The notes beneath the pieces are model-generated. The model saw only the letters and a list, made by a program, of their open reading frames with translations. It was not told where the DNA came from and did not search any database. Below, one piece after another: positions 41,501-54,144 of a stretch of DNA of 64,000 nt. The stretch covers positions 806,001 to 870,000 of the forward strand of contig JANATG010000002.1 of the NCBI GenBank assembly GCA_029449235.1. The letters run 5' to 3'. This stretch comes from Linnemannia schmuckeri. Its lineage: Eukaryota; Mortierellomycota; Mortierellomycetes; Mortierellales; Mortierellaceae. Both the position numbers and the translations under genes were made by a program. Each line of letters opens with the position of its first letter. The first letter of the stretch is position 1.

Positions 41501-42768
41501 ATCGGGCTGGCCTCGTCGTCGTCATCTGGTTGTGAAGGATCGCGACCGTCCTTTGTTGAGTAGTAGTTGATTGGCCAGATGATCAGCATGCCTGGAATCA
41601 AGCAGCATGCAAACAATTTGATAGCCATAGCAAAGAACCGAAGCAACTAATGTCAGATAGGAGTCAAATTGGTCAAGATTAGTTCCCACACTTTGTCGAC
41701 AGTCAACCATATGTAAGCATGAACGCACTTGGCAAGGGACATTCACATTGGATTGGTAGTAGAAACACAACAAAAAAACAGGTTATGCAATATGCAAAAC
41801 AGTCTACGGTTGTTGGGGGTGAAAGAGGGAGGGATGTTGGAAGTCGCGTGTGTATGCTGCAGCCCGGTTATTCCTTTGATGATGTTTCGTTCGTCCCAGT
41901 TGTCCCATAGATACAAAAAAACATACCATGACTGCATCAAGACCAACAATATCAAGCATCTCGCCTTCGGGGATACGCAGCAGCTGCGGGATCCATCCAA
42001 AGAACGTTGCAGAAAGAATAGGAGGCGTATGTCTAGATAAATCATTCAGGTGAAAAAGAAATCGGGAAGAACAGAAACACCAGATGTCAGTTCTTACTCT
42101 CTTTTGTCCATGGTCCTTTGTTTTGCCCTGCCATACAAAGAACAAAATACGGATGCTCCATGAATCATCCCACGCTCCTCCGTCTCTGTTCCAACCCCAC
42201 CCAGCTTATCCCATCAGATGTAGTACACAGACAGGGTCGATTACAATGTCGTCATGGGTCCACTGGAACATTATTCTTCTTCCATTGTTCCCGTATCGTG
42301 TGTATACCTTCGAAGCTTGGTGCGAGGAGCAAACATGACAATCCATCGGGTGCGCAGGACGCAGAACGTGAAGAAGCCAACCAGTCCAATGGCGACCGAG
42401 ATAATAATCTGACCCGTCAGACCAGTCGTGTTTGTTGCCTTTGGCTTCCCGTCTAATAACCAACAAAGAAAAGCGTGTGCCTTGTTAATGCGGAGTGGGT
42501 GACATAACGGTTTTTATTTCTGAGCTGCTCCCTTTTTATCGTGTCTTGATCAGCTAGTATGTGTGAATGAGAGGTGAGGGTTACCTGGGCCACGACCAAA
42601 GGTGTCGATGGTTTCGTCATGTCCGAAGGGAGACTGGACCCTGGAGAGAATTTAAAAAAAGAAAAGGAAAAGAGTTTAGAGGGGTGCTTAGAAGTGGGAT
42701 GGAGCAGAGTCTGGAGTCTCACTATTTTTGTTGGTTGCTTACCAGAATGCTGATTGTGGAGGGTCCAT
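38561..42768 (-). CDS. CSC1/OSCA (TMEM63) family osmosensitive cation channel
   Basis: Six exons: 42768-42743, 42640-42585, 42452-42308, 42032-41927, 41646-40810 and 40693-38561; phases agree, 1100 residues. Layout: short N terminus, first membrane helix (GQIIISVAIGLVGFFTFCVL), GLDAVMLLRF, further helices, a cytosolic domain starting at VMVVGLPNHLQNDRALATFYESLG (PHM7_cyt), then EPRDVYWDNLILPPSE leading into the RSN1_7TM pore region. After the last helices a tail of about 350 residues is Pro/Ser/Ala/Thr-rich and disordered, longer than in yeast Csc1. The family forms mechanically or osmotically gated calcium-permeable channels or lipid scramblases at plasma or internal membranes; which applies here is unknown. 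Confidence 0.92.
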
Positions 42769-43449
42769 GGTGAAGGGATGGAAGGAGAGGCGAGAGGAAG
42801 AGGAGGGGAGGAGGAGAGGAATCCTTTTTATGGCGAGCGGAGTGGTGTTGTGAAGGAGAGGAAGTAAGAAAGAAAAAGAAAAAAGAAACAATCTTGTCGA
42901 GAAACCGGGCGGAAGAACAACTGAAAAATGCGCCAGAGGCTAGACTGGCTGGCTGGTCAGGAACAAGGAAATCCTCTGGTACAGCCCGCACCTTCTGTGA
43001 AATCGCAATCGGACAAAAAAATATCTTGTCTGTGTCAGTCGACCCTTTCAACAGAAGCGAAAGAGAGACTCAGCCCACCCTCTCCTTTTCTTTCGTCCCC
43101 ACAGCGTGCTTGACCAATTCACACGAACAACTCTATCCACTCACTGCACATACAAAGCTCTTAAACACACAACCTGCATCCATTCCTGTTCTCCTTTCGA
43201 TCAAAACAACATCCTCTAACGATTTTTCCGACCAGCTGATGGTTGAAATATCTCGCCATTCTTAAATTGCCTCCACTGATGATCTCCACAGGCTCGAATG
43301 TCCACGTCCAAGCCCTTCAAGCTACTGATGATAGAGGTGTTTGTTTATTCTGCTGAAAATACATACGGCCTTGTGAGTGATGCCGCAAACTTTAGTTTCC
43401 TTCGCTCCGTTCGCTCCCACCTCCGCTGATGGGTTTGTTGATTTGTCGT
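42769..43449. other. Intergenic, CSC1-like start to NAA50 end
   Basis: Leader of the CSC1-like gene and 3' flank of NAA50; no gene seen. Confidence 0.4.
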
Positions 43450-44666
43450 CTAGTTAATGATCTTCTCCAGCTTGAACGCATCCGAGACCTCAAACTGCGA
43501 GTAATAGTTCTCGCACTTCTCTGCCACCTCGAATCCATGCTTCTTGTAAAATTCTAGTGCCTCCTCGTTGTTCGACTGCACATGCATATAAACCTTCGCA
43601 ATCTTGGCCTGTCCTGCTGCCACTGGCAAGTTTGCCTGCTCCAAAATGTGCTTCAACATCTCCGAACCTATTATGTTTTGATGTTGTCAACGGGGCCGGG
43701 GGATTAGAAAGAAAAGTTAGTTGTCAATTATTTAAGGACAAAGTTCATTATCCTGATCAACTAGGTTGCTGTTTTCCTGTCCTCTGTCCGTAGGTGTTGC
43801 TTAATCCAATTATGTGTGGGATTGGGACAAGTCTTGCATAGCAAATCGTTGTTGGAACATGAATAAATCATCCCGAGTCTGTCCATATGTGTGTATTCAC
43901 GATCTATCATTCTGCAGTAAGAGTAAAGCTGATAGCAAAGCAACTTGTACTTAAATCAAGTTAGAAGAACAAAAAACAAGTGTGTGCGTACCCAAACCGA
44001 GGCGGCGGTAAGGTGCCAAGACTCCGAGAGTGGCGATGTAGAGATTTTGCTCAGTAGTTGATCCATCGGCGGGCTCCTTGCGACAGCACACGGCACCAAC
44101 ACAGACATCGTTGAAGTAGACTATTGTTCCATACAACAAGGGAAAAAGAACAAAAAAGAGACTGGAGTGAGGATGTTGGTTTTCAAGCGAGAAGTTGGGG
44201 ATCTTCTTGTTTTGTTCCTGGTGGTGGTTCCTGACAAACGCTTTATGGAAAAAAATTGCTCCAAGCTGAATTCTTGTAGCCATTTCTACAAAAGTGACCT
44301 CGACTGCATTCCGTGCGTTTCCTGGCTTGACTTCGTCGATTTCATTGCGAGTAAAGTAGCGTATTCTTATTTGGTTGATTCGTCGTCCTGTCTGCCGCTT
44401 CTCATTGCTCAGTCCCCGCGTCAAAACCAAACAATCAGGGGATGACTGGACGTACTGATTTTAGCAAACTCGCCGACTTCAAGAACATTCTTATAAAAGT
44501 CCGGGGCGTAAGAGACAGGGAACAGAACCGTGTTCAGACGCTTGAGTTGACCCAAGTTGTTGGGGGTAATGTCGCCCAGACCGACGCGGAAGCCGACGTT
44601 CTTGGGCTTGTCCTCAGTAGTAGCTGCGGTGGTAGTGGAGCTCATGTCGATTGCTGGTGGAGTCAT
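43450..44666 (-). CDS. NAA50: N-alpha-acetyltransferase NAA50
   Basis: Exons are 44666-44456, 44120-43992 and 43667-43450; 185 residues from the first ATG, 178 from a second in-frame ATG at 44645, which may be the real start. GNAT-fold enzyme that acetylates N-terminal Met followed by various residues, often bound to the ribosomal NatA complex. Family blocks: LGDITPNNLGQLKRLN.VLFPVSY, FYKNVLEVGEFAKI, YFND.CVGAVCCR, YIATLGVLAPYRRLGLGSEML (acetyl-CoA-binding loop) and VYMHVQSNNEEALEFYKKHGFE. All junctions are GT-AG. Nothing appears broken. Confidence 0.94.
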
Positions 44667-44956
44667 AGGATGTTGTGAATGTATGTCCCTGGGTCGAGGT
44701 CGAGATGGTAGAAAAGAAGAAAGGAGAAGAGGAGTGTGGAAACAAGGCTCAAGAACGACGTTTACACTTTACAGGCACATAGAGTTCATGAATTGAGTCG
44801 CGACACTGTTTTCTTGTGGCTGATCAACCCTCAAATGTCCAAAACGCAGTCCCGCTTCAATTGATCCGTATGCAAGTGGGCAAACATATACTTTTTTGCA
44901 ATGCTATATTTTTATTTGTTGTACTTGAGGATGACCAAGACTAGGAGATCTCACGT

Positions 44957-46050
44957 TTACTTGGAGATTCTCTCAACATATGCATTCCATCCAGCCTCCT
45001 GGTACCGTTTGGCCTCCTTGGCAGCATCTCGTCCATTTCCGTAAATCCCGCGTCCAACAATAATAACATCACATCCACGGTCATACACAACTTCCCGAGG
45101 ATGCTTCCACTGCTGACCCATTCCGTCCGAAGTCTGGTCCAACCCAACTCCAGGGGTCATGTAAATGAAATCATCTCCCTCCTTATCGGCATATCTCTCC
45201 ATCGCAATGAAGCCCACAACGAAATCCTTGTACTTGCGTGCAACCTCGACTGTCTTGACAGTGTAATCGCCCTTGGCAAGCGTGCCGGCGGAAGACATTT
45301 CAGCGAGGAGGAGCATGGCGCGGTTCAGGGGAAGACCGACCTCGCGAAGTCCCTGGACGATACCCTCGCCGGGGACCATATGGGCATTGGTGATGTCGGA
45401 CCAGGAGGCGATCTTGTAGATTCCTGAGCCATACTGAAGCTTGACCGTATTTCCTATTTGTTTCCAGTTGACCGGTAAAACACCTGTTTAGCCAAATGTT
45501 CGCTTTTGACTCAAGGGAAACGGACACAATGCGGTGGGAAGTGTCCTGATCAAAGGGGGGTGGTCCATGATATCGACGCCTTTCAACTCACCGATATCGG
45601 CGAACTTGCGGTCCTCAAAGATCATAAAATCGTGCTTCTTGGCCAAGGCAGTGAGCTGGTCAACCAAATCCTGATCGAAATCCTCAACAACATCAATGTG
45701 GGTCTATTTTCAAAGTCAATTGCGAGTAATTAGGTGAAGGTGTGTCAGCAAGAGAAAAGAAAGGTCAATTATCTCTATCAATACACGCTCTCGCAAACAT
45801 TCAAAAAAGCGCATCCATGGTCCCCACAAAGACTCCTTGCTGCTCTTTGTCCACAAATGAGGAAAAGTACCTTGAGGAGGCAGATGTAGGGTCCGACCTT
45901 GTCGGCCAACTCAATCAAGGCAGCCTTCTTGTTGAGATCAGCAGCGACAGAGAGGTTCGACTTCTTGCGCTCCATGAGCTCCAGGAAGGCCTTGGCTGTG
46001 GGGTTTGAGTGGAGCTTGGAACGCTCGAGGTACGACAATGAGGCGGACAT
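44957..46050 (-). CDS. URA3: Orotidine 5'-phosphate decarboxylase
   Basis: Exons are 46050-45871, 45703-45592 and 45453-44957; 262 residues, full length for the fungal family (about 260-270). It converts orotidine monophosphate to UMP, the last step of de novo pyrimidine synthesis. Active-site segments: SVAADLN, ICLLKTHIDVVEDF, and the family signature IFEDRKFADIG with catalytic Asp-Lys; then VKLQYGSGIYKIASWSDITNAH, GDDFIYMTPGVGLD and DVIIVGRGIYGNGRD. Introns interrupt just after LLK and within the Gly of FADIG, which are hot spots in this family. It shares its short 3'-5' spacing with ALT1, about 250 bases upstream on the same strand. Confidence 0.96.
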
Positions 46051-46296
46051 GACTACTGGGTTTGTTCTTGGAATGAGAAAGACAAAGGTTAAGAGATTCA
46101 CACGCTTTCGTCCGCTTCTTGAAATAGTTTCTGAGAAAAAAATGTTTTTACCAAAGGCAAGCCACTCGAAAAAATTAAGCTTCTCCGCGGTTATAGCAGA
46201 TATCTGCAGAGTGTGAGAAGTGAAAAGTGAAGTGTGTAATTAATGAAAAAAAAAAATGCTGCCTCTGTCTCGATAGAAATGATGTCTAGTGTGTAT

Positions 46297-49265
46297 CTAA
46301 TCGCGGTACTTGTTCATAAAGTCGGCGTGGAAGTTCTTAATGCCCGTGCAGAACTCATCAAACAACTCGGGCTGGGGCAAGAACGTGCTACGGAAGTGAG
46401 CAGTACCCTCAACCTGGCCAAATCCGGATCCTGCAACCATGCACACACCAGTCGACTCAAGCATAGCCATGCAGTAAAAGTGGTCGGGCTGCTTGCCAAC
46501 GGCCTTAGCGGCCTCAATGGCCTTCTTGGGCAGACGGATCTGGGGGAAGAGATACATGGCTCCATCAGCGCTGTTGCAGGTGCATCCCTCGAGGCTGTTG
46601 AAGGTCTTCTCGAGAATTGAGGCACGCTCGATCAATGAGTTGTAGATGCCGTCGTACTCCTTCTTGTAGAGAGGGTACGAGGGGTCGCCTTTCTTGGGAG
46701 GGCTGACCATCAAGTCAACCATGATCTGACCCTGGACGTTGGGGCACAAGCTGATGGACGAAATCTTGTAGATCTGCTCCAAAACTTCATCATCCAAACC
46801 TTCACACTCAAAGTAACCACCACGGCGACCGCACTCGCCAACCATGCCCTTGGAGATCGAGTGATACGAGATCATCTCAAAGCCCTCGTACTTGGGGCCC
46901 ATCGACTTCAACACCTTCTTGAACGAGTGGAAGGGGCGATCCTTGGGACGGTAGATGTTGGTCTGGTAAACTTCATCAGCCAGGAGAATAACCTTGTTCT
47001 TGCTGCAGAACTCGATAATCTCCTTCATATTGTCCTCAGTCAAGCACTGTCCAGTAGGGTTGCCGGGGTTAATGATAACCAAAGCACGAGTCTCAATGCC
47101 CATCCTGTTGGACTCATCATATGCGCGTTGAAGCTCCTTGCTCTATTAGAACGATAAAAATCGTGACGTTAGAGCTAAATACTGGTTAGAAATATTACGT
47201 TAGAAACTATTTGTCACAGCGATATGCAACGAGAAAAGAAACTTACGGTAAGACCCCATTCCTTTGACTCATCCAGGTAGTATGGCACGGGGTTGGCATC
47301 AAGAACAGCCAAGGTGGCGGTGTAAAGAGGATACTGGGGAATAGGGATCATGACGCCGACCTTGTTGTGCGAAACAATCATCTCAAGGGTGAGCTGGACA
47401 CCGGCGGAGGCTCCCTGAGTCAAAAAGATCTTGGAGGGATCAGCTGGGTATCCGTCACGCTCGGAAATGAACTTGGCAACGCTCTCGCGGATGTGAGGGA
47501 TTCCCTGAGAGTGGGAGTAGGCACCGACAGAGCCAATGTGCTTGAGCAACAACTTTGCGCGGGCAATGGCATCGCTGGGATAGAACTTGGCAGCAGCCTC
47601 GGCGTTCTCGTCCTTGAGGAGTTCTGGGTATTCAACAAGAGAAGCGACCTAGATAAATAGATGCAAAAGACAAGACATGGCGACATTTTCGTCAAGGTTA
47701 GAAGGGGACTGGTAGTCCATTTTGAGATTATCGCGCGGTCATTAAAGTTGATCACAGAACGTTTTCTAAGTCAGCTCTTCAACTCTCGTGTGTACATGCA
47801 AGGTTCATTCGGCGCTCTTCTTTTTTCCATCATTTTGTTTTGATTTTCGCGAGAAAAAAAGACAGCAACAGCAAATGGTTGTAAAAGTACATGCCTGGCG
47901 GAAAAAGGTGATGGGCTTCTGGTCCAAAGCCTGGGGATTTCCAATGTTGCAGCCGACGACGCGCTTGAAGGGAAGCTTGGCACCCTTGGCGAGCTCCTGT
48001 AATGTGAAGGGAAAATGTCAATGTGAGTACGATGTGTGATAACAATCACAACGTAAAGGTCGTGGGTGATGATGGAGCAGTATGAGATTCCGGAGACGAA
48101 AAGTCTTATTCGAGGTCCCAGTCTGAGATTAGTCAGATCCATGGGTAACATGAAAAAGATACGTCTCACTTAGTCCCCGGCGTATATAAGGAGCCAAGAA
48201 AGTGTTGCCTGACTGTTGATGTTTTCTTCAGCGGGTTCCCAGATCCGGGTCAAAAACAGGCCAGTTACCTACAGGTGCTGGATCAACCCATGGTATGAGC
48301 CACGATGAGCAAGAAAAGAAAAAAAACGCTCACGGGCTGCCTCTTTTAGAGGATTGATGGGAGTTGTTGTGGGGTAGCCGTTGTTCCTGTATGGCGTCAG
48401 CTTGTTTTTTTTTTTTTTTTTTTTTTTTTTGGTCGGTGGTTGACTCGGTGGATATCTTCCCTTTCGCCTTTTGTTTGTGTATCCAATCTCAGAATGAAAT
48501 TACTTTTTAGAGAAAGGGGATGTTGGGTGTCCAAAAAAAAAAAAAAGGTTGGACTTAATCGTGGGAAGAAAAATAATAATAATAATCATCGTGTTGCTGA
48601 TCCAGAATAGCGTATCCTTCTGTGCCTCTCGATGCCTCCTGCTTAAGAAATGCTCTTTCCTCTTTCAGGATGAGTGCGCGAAAAGAAAGAGAGAGTAAAT
48701 TGTTGAAACGTACAGTCTTGAGTGTCTCTGATCGGATGGCGAGCTCACCACGGACGGCGTACTCGGCCTTGCGGACCTGGGAGTTCATGTTTCTGCCATT
48801 GAGAATCTTTTCTATCATTTTAGCGCGCACGAAATGTGGGGGAAGAGAAAGTGAAAGGGAACAACAGATGTGTCAGAAACAATGAGACTATTTTAGTACG
48901 GTGGGGGTATAAGGGTTTACATTTGGACAAAGCGAATTTAGTGCTCACACCAACATGCTGGTGCACAACTGAACCAAACATCACATTTGCGTATGACCTT
49001 CTACTGGCTCTTTTATTATCCCTCTCAACCCTGTATGGAGGCAGTGTGTCACCGAAATAAAATAAAAAAGCCATGCGGTCAGAGCAGGACAAGATGTGTG
49101 ACATGTCTGCTTTGGTTTACCTGCGGTCATGGTGCGGGATGAGGAAGAGAAGGACTTGTGGAGGATGGGCGTATGGACGGCGGTGATGTTGCGGAGAGTT
49201 CTATGTTGGGTAGACAACTGTCTGATGAAGGTTTTGTAGACCGGGGAGCACTGAAGGGACGCCAT
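46297..49265 (-). CDS. ALT1: Alanine aminotransferase, probably mitochondrial
   Basis: Exons are 49265-49121, 48811-48714, 47996-47895, 47648-47247 and 47142-46297; 530 residues. PLP enzyme interconverting alanine + 2-oxoglutarate and pyruvate + glutamate. The first 45 residues are basic, Ser-rich and lack acids (QLSTQHRTLRNI ... KSFSSSSR), fitting a mitochondrial presequence; an internal Met near residue 46 could give a cytosolic form. Class I/II aminotransferase features: VRKAEYAVRGELAIR, GCNIGNPQALDQKPITFFRQ, INPGNPTGQCL, LLADEVYQTN and HSISKGMVGECGRRGGY with the PLP Lys. Intron 3 starts with GC (CAG|GCATGT) rather than GT. Intron 2 contains T26. Confidence 0.94.
48405..48430. repeat. T26 homopolymer
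   Basis: Uninterrupted run within the second intron of the alanine aminotransferase gene. Confidence 0.95.
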
Positions 49266-49596
49266 TGTATTTATACTTGGACGAGGCTAAACGCTACGGT
49301 CGTTGAACGGTTGTGGATGGGGCAGAGTTCAATAAGAATACGGTGGGAAAAACAGGGTCAGGAACGAGTCAGTGTAGAGTAGGGTGTGAATGGATGTGAG
49401 TGGTCGGGAATGAGAGCCAACGTGCGAGGAATGAGTGGGAATGGGCGGATGGACAGGAGGGCAAAAGTCGGATCGAATAACCCAGGCACAGAGGTTTACA
49501 TACGGAGAGAGGGGAGTTGGAGGGCGGGTTGGGGTTGAAGTGGAGAAGAGAGAGAGGTGAGAGTGGAAGGGGGGACAAATGGGAACAAAAGCAGCC

Positions 49597-49627
<31 letters not shown>

Positions 49628-50280
49628 CTTGCAGCAAACAAAAAAACGGGCACCTGATTGGGTGATCAAGCGAATGAATTGCAAGTCGAGAATAGATCGC
49701 ACAAATAATCACCTTCACTATTCAATTCTCTCCTCTACTCTCTCACACACAAATGGCACAATTCACACGCTTTCATTCTCCTTCTCACTTACTTCCCCAC
49801 GGACACAAGTCGAATGAATACTCCTTCTTGGCACTCATTCAGGTAGTTAGCAGCTTAACTCACTCAATTTAATACTCTTTTTACTCTTTATCGTCATTCT
49901 TCAAAATAAAGTAAAGTAAAAAAAAAGTTTGTAAACCATTGAAAATAGGGACTTTACGGAAGGCAAACCGCCTCCACCACCATCAAGTCCTATCCATGAA
50001 CAAAGAACAACCAACTTTGACGCGATCCTCACTTCCGTAAACCCCCACCCGCAACAAGGAAAGCACTCCAACTCTGACACACTTGAGTACATCTCCATCA
50101 ACTTCCCCCCACTATTCATAACTTCAACCCACTTGGATGTGGAGTTTACTCGAAATAAAAATTGGGGAACATGGCACGGCCCATTCATTTTTCTAGTTTA
50201 TTTATGCGCTAAACTTTGTCCTCAAAGAACGACATTTTCTTTTTATTCCAGAAAAGGGTATACTGTGCTGAATGATAGCA
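49266..50280. other. Intergenic, ALT1 promoter to presenilin-like 3' end
   Basis: Upstream region of ALT1 and downstream flank of the presenilin-like gene. Contains an A29 run; no supported gene. Confidence 0.4.
49597..49625. repeat. A29 homopolymer
   Basis: Uninterrupted run of 29 A in the ALT1 upstream region. Confidence 0.95.
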
Positions 50281-53212
50281 CTAGATGAAAACTTGGCCTC
50301 GGGCAAGGACAGCCAAGAATGGGACGAGGGCAAAGCGCGTGGCGAAGTAGAAAAGCATGCCAAAGCAGATCGAAATCGGAAGAGCAGGCAACGCTTTCTG
50401 ATAAATGGCCAACAAGAAAATGGTGGCGTTCATTCCCTATTAACGTTCAATAAGAGAGTTAGAAGTCAGTATTCGTAGCCTTGTCTCCACGTTCATCGAG
50501 TCAAACGAGAATGAAAGACACTTACGGTCAAGACGGCAACCATGCAACACATGGTTGTCACCCAGTCAAACATAGCTATTGAGTGGAAACACAGCAACAC
50601 GTTGATTAACATCGTTGCGCTCATCCATCACAGGTCATTTCATTGTACTTTCTCTGGATGAAGAAGTAATCCATTACCTGCTCGTGCAACGAGAACACTG
50701 TAGAAAACAAAGTCTCCCAGTCCAAGTTTCAATCCGCCGCCTATTCAATTACATTCAAAAGGAATGATATCAGCACGCGACACTGACGTGATTTCATGGT
50801 GAACAACTCTGCTTATGCATAGGTAAAGCAAACGCTTACCGTCGTCATCGTCATCCTCATCTGACGCCTCGCGTTGCTCTTCCTCATCATCATCCTCCCG
50901 CGAGTCTCTCCTGGGGTCACGGTGTAGCCCCTCTCTCCCAGATGCAGAACGTGCAACTCGGCCAGCTAAAGGACTGCCTTCGCCATGGCTACGAGGTGGG
51001 TTTCTAGAATCGCCTGATCGAGCACGCTCTCTCAGCTCAATAGTGTCCCGATCTCCAGTTTCGCCATTGGGACTCGGCACCAGCGCCATTGTCGATGATG
51101 TCCGAGACATGCCTCCGTGTGCACTGAATGACGCATCTAGACCACTGTTACGACTGCTGCTGATACTGGCGCCACCATCTCTACCAGTTGCACGAGAATG
51201 TCCGCCGTGAAAGTTGGTCCTAGGGCTGCTGCTGTCGTTGTTCAGAGCAACGTCTTCCGAGTCTAAACTCTCCTTGGACTTGAGGGTTTCCCGATTTAGA
51301 ATAGCATCCGGTGGCGAAGCCATGAACCATACTGCATTAACGGTGTACAACAGCGCAGGGACCTCCTGATTTTGATTCCTGGAGCTCTCCACTAGAATCT
51401 TGAGTGGACCAAATGGACACAGCACTGCAATCAAATCTAATGAACGGTAAAGCAGCAACAAAGTACGTCAGTACTAGATCGTTTTGCTTGTTTAAAAGTC
51501 GAAAATGCAAACGATTTCATGGACATACCCCAGACAACTAAAAGCGCCAACAGCATCCATGTGGTCCACTCTGCCAATCCAGTCAATGAAAACGCCTAGT
51601 ATATATGAAAAATAGGTATATGTTGATGAGATTGTCAAAGCGAACACGTATGACTGGACAAATGAAACCAATGAATGCTCAAAGAGACATACCATCAGAC
51701 TACTCATGACAGTCAGGTACATTTGCTGAACCCACATGGGGCCTTTCCAGAACACCGATATCAGACCAGTGACCGAAAAGTTCCATAGTGCAAACACCAT
51801 TGTCAGATAATCCAGAGGAATCCTGAGGACTTGTATCAAGTTGAGGATTAAGATGTATCCCATGAAACCAAGAAGCATGGCAACTACCACCATGAAGAAA
51901 CCGATCAGGACCTATAAGAGTGGAAGTAAATAGGTTATTTGCTGTTCAAATAAAAAAAAATAAAATAAAAAAAAAAATGGCGTTTTCGCGGAAGCAGCAC
52001 ATCTGAACACCGCTGTACCTTGATGTGTCCTCGCTTGAATAATACGACAATGATAATGGTGACAATAACAATTTGACCAATGATGATTCCTGCGTTCGCC
52101 AACGATCCCAAAAAGTTTTGAGATGCCGTTGAGTTGGGCGACTCCTTATAGACAGTGTATGACGATTGTGTAGGCCTATCATGCAAATGCATTGAACAAA
52201 CAACGTGATTGGATAAATATCTCTGAATTAATGCCATGTCGTCCATTGAAAAATGGTTTCCTTCTTTTGCTCATAAACGACTCCTATTACCTGTAATCGC
52301 TTCCAGCCATGGAGATCTTGACCCAGAGGATACTGAGACAGATGCAGACAACAACGGGCTTGATGATTTTGTAAATCTGAAGCATATAGAACTTCATGTC
52401 GGCGATCCTCTCTGCCTCCTCATATGCTGCTCTCTGTTCTGGTGTCAACCGAGGTCTCCTCCGTGGTTCCCGTGGGCGTCTTCGAGGCCGATTCGCTGTT
52501 GCCCTGATATTTTCTCCTTCGTCGCCCAGTACTTCGCCTATGAAAAAGGGTCCCAGTATTCCCAGTAAGTTCGATGAAAACAACAAACAAGTGCGTGGGC
52601 ACCATGGTTAGCCACATACACTAACACATCCAACTACGTGGGACAAACACACAGCTGACAATACTACAAAGTAACAAAAAAATTACCTGCAGCGCCTGAG
52701 CGCGAGGGACTTGCGGCAGCCCTACTCGTCATCTCCATGTCGGTCGAATATCTGTCGCCAGGCACATCCGTCTCTCTTGTACCATTCGCGCCAGATCGGG
52801 GTCTACCAGCGCCCTGTTGGGACTCGATTTGCTCCTCCTTCTGAGCAGCCACGATCTCTGCGCACTCTCGATAGTGAATCTTCCAATCGGACGCCTGACA
52901 TTCCTGAGAACAATATCGAACACTCTGACAGGCCGAACATTGGAATCTGGCAGGGAACACACCACAAGCCTGACATGGCTGATCCTCGCCATCATCGTTG
53001 TCTTGCCCATTATCACCGCCTCCAGCAGCAGCAGCAATGCCAACAGGAGTATCCTGCTGACTACGAGCAGAAGCACGGGAATCGGCACCAGCCCTGGACG
53101 ACAATGCTTGTGTGTTGGTAATGGTACGGTCGGAGGGTTGAGTCGAGGAGGAGGAGGAGGACGATGTCTGGCCTGATGGGGCTGTTACCCCTCTAGCGGC
53201 CGGTGATGACAT
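50281..53212 (-). CDS. Presenilin-type intramembrane aspartyl protease with N-terminal MYND zinc finger
   Basis: Nine exons: 53212-52687, 52537-52291, 52175-52019, 51911-51693, 51595-51529, 51436-50840, 50740-50678, 50575-50526 and 50436-50281. All are GT-AG, phases agree, 693 residues. The N terminus is Ser/Ala-rich. A complete MYND finger follows: Cys 80, 83, 92, 95, 101, 105, His 113, Cys 117. A basic Arg/Pro segment leads into nine predicted membrane helices. Presenilin marks: WDLIAVLCPFGPLKILVE (catalytic Asp 406 in helix 6), a hydrophilic loop of about 200 residues, GLKLGLGDFVFYSVLV (catalytic Asp 614, GxGD) and KALPALPISI (PAL motif). Presenilin is the catalytic part of gamma-secretase; partners would be nicastrin, APH-1 and PEN-2, not in this window. 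The residue before Asp 406 is Trp rather than the usual Tyr. An ATG within exon 2 could give a form without the finger. Confidence 0.92.
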
Positions 53213-54144
53213 TCAGGTAAAAGAAATTGGCTCTCTGAGGTCCTTCTGAATGATGTTGCTGCTTGTCTGAATGCAAGGAGGGGTTATGAAGGTGTAGGTC
53301 GTCGTCGATGAAGAAAGCTGGCTGCAAAAGAGTAAGGGTGCCTGGTGGAAAGAGGAGAGAGGGGAGATGCGGGCGAACAAAGTTGAAGAGGTGTGAAAGG
53401 ATAAGAGAGCTGTAGTATAGCAGGGTTTAAAAGAAGAGTCGGGGAAGAGGAAGAAGGTAAGATGAAAATGCCCTGGAAAAAGTAGAAGCAGAGAGAAAGG
53501 AGAGATGAGAGACGAAACGTGGGTGGGGGAAGGGAGAGAGTCAATATGAGAAAATGAGAGCGCCTTGTTTGAACATTTTGTAAATTTAGATGCTTTTTTG
53601 TGCAACTGAACAAATAAGAAAGGACCGATCCTTTCTCCACGAACAAAGCACAAAAAATTACCCGCTCATGTTTATTATCTCGCTGCAACTTCCATAATAA
53701 ATGGTATATCTACTAATGACCCCTTCGTTTCGTATCCATATCGGAAGTACCATGGTGCCACTGCAGCGATCATATGCGGTGGAGGGACAAGTTCTGCAAG
53801 GGCCAGTCAGGAACCCAGCCGTTCCTTTTTGCAAGGTGCAACTTTAGCCTTTGCAGGCTGTGTTCTACTGTCTGTTCGATCGCAGTCCCGTATCTGTGGC
53901 TTTGTTGATTTTGGTCTGTTTGCTTAGGTGAAGAAAAAAAGAAAGAAAAGGAAACCCGTTGAAGTTGCCACCATCTCTTTGTTGTTCATTCGCATACACA
54001 CTCAGAAGGAAATCGCTGTTCATCCATCAAGGACCAGACAGCCTCAACAAACACTCTGCTACTGTAAGAAAACTCGGACAGGACTATTATCTCAAACCAC
54101 TCAAGTCGATACAACAGAGAACACAGGACTGCACCGCACCAACC
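53213..54144. other. Divergent promoter region
   Basis: Lies between the start codons of the minus-strand MYND-presenilin gene and the plus-strand small basic protein gene; purine/pyrimidine tracts, no ORF supported. Confidence 0.45.
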
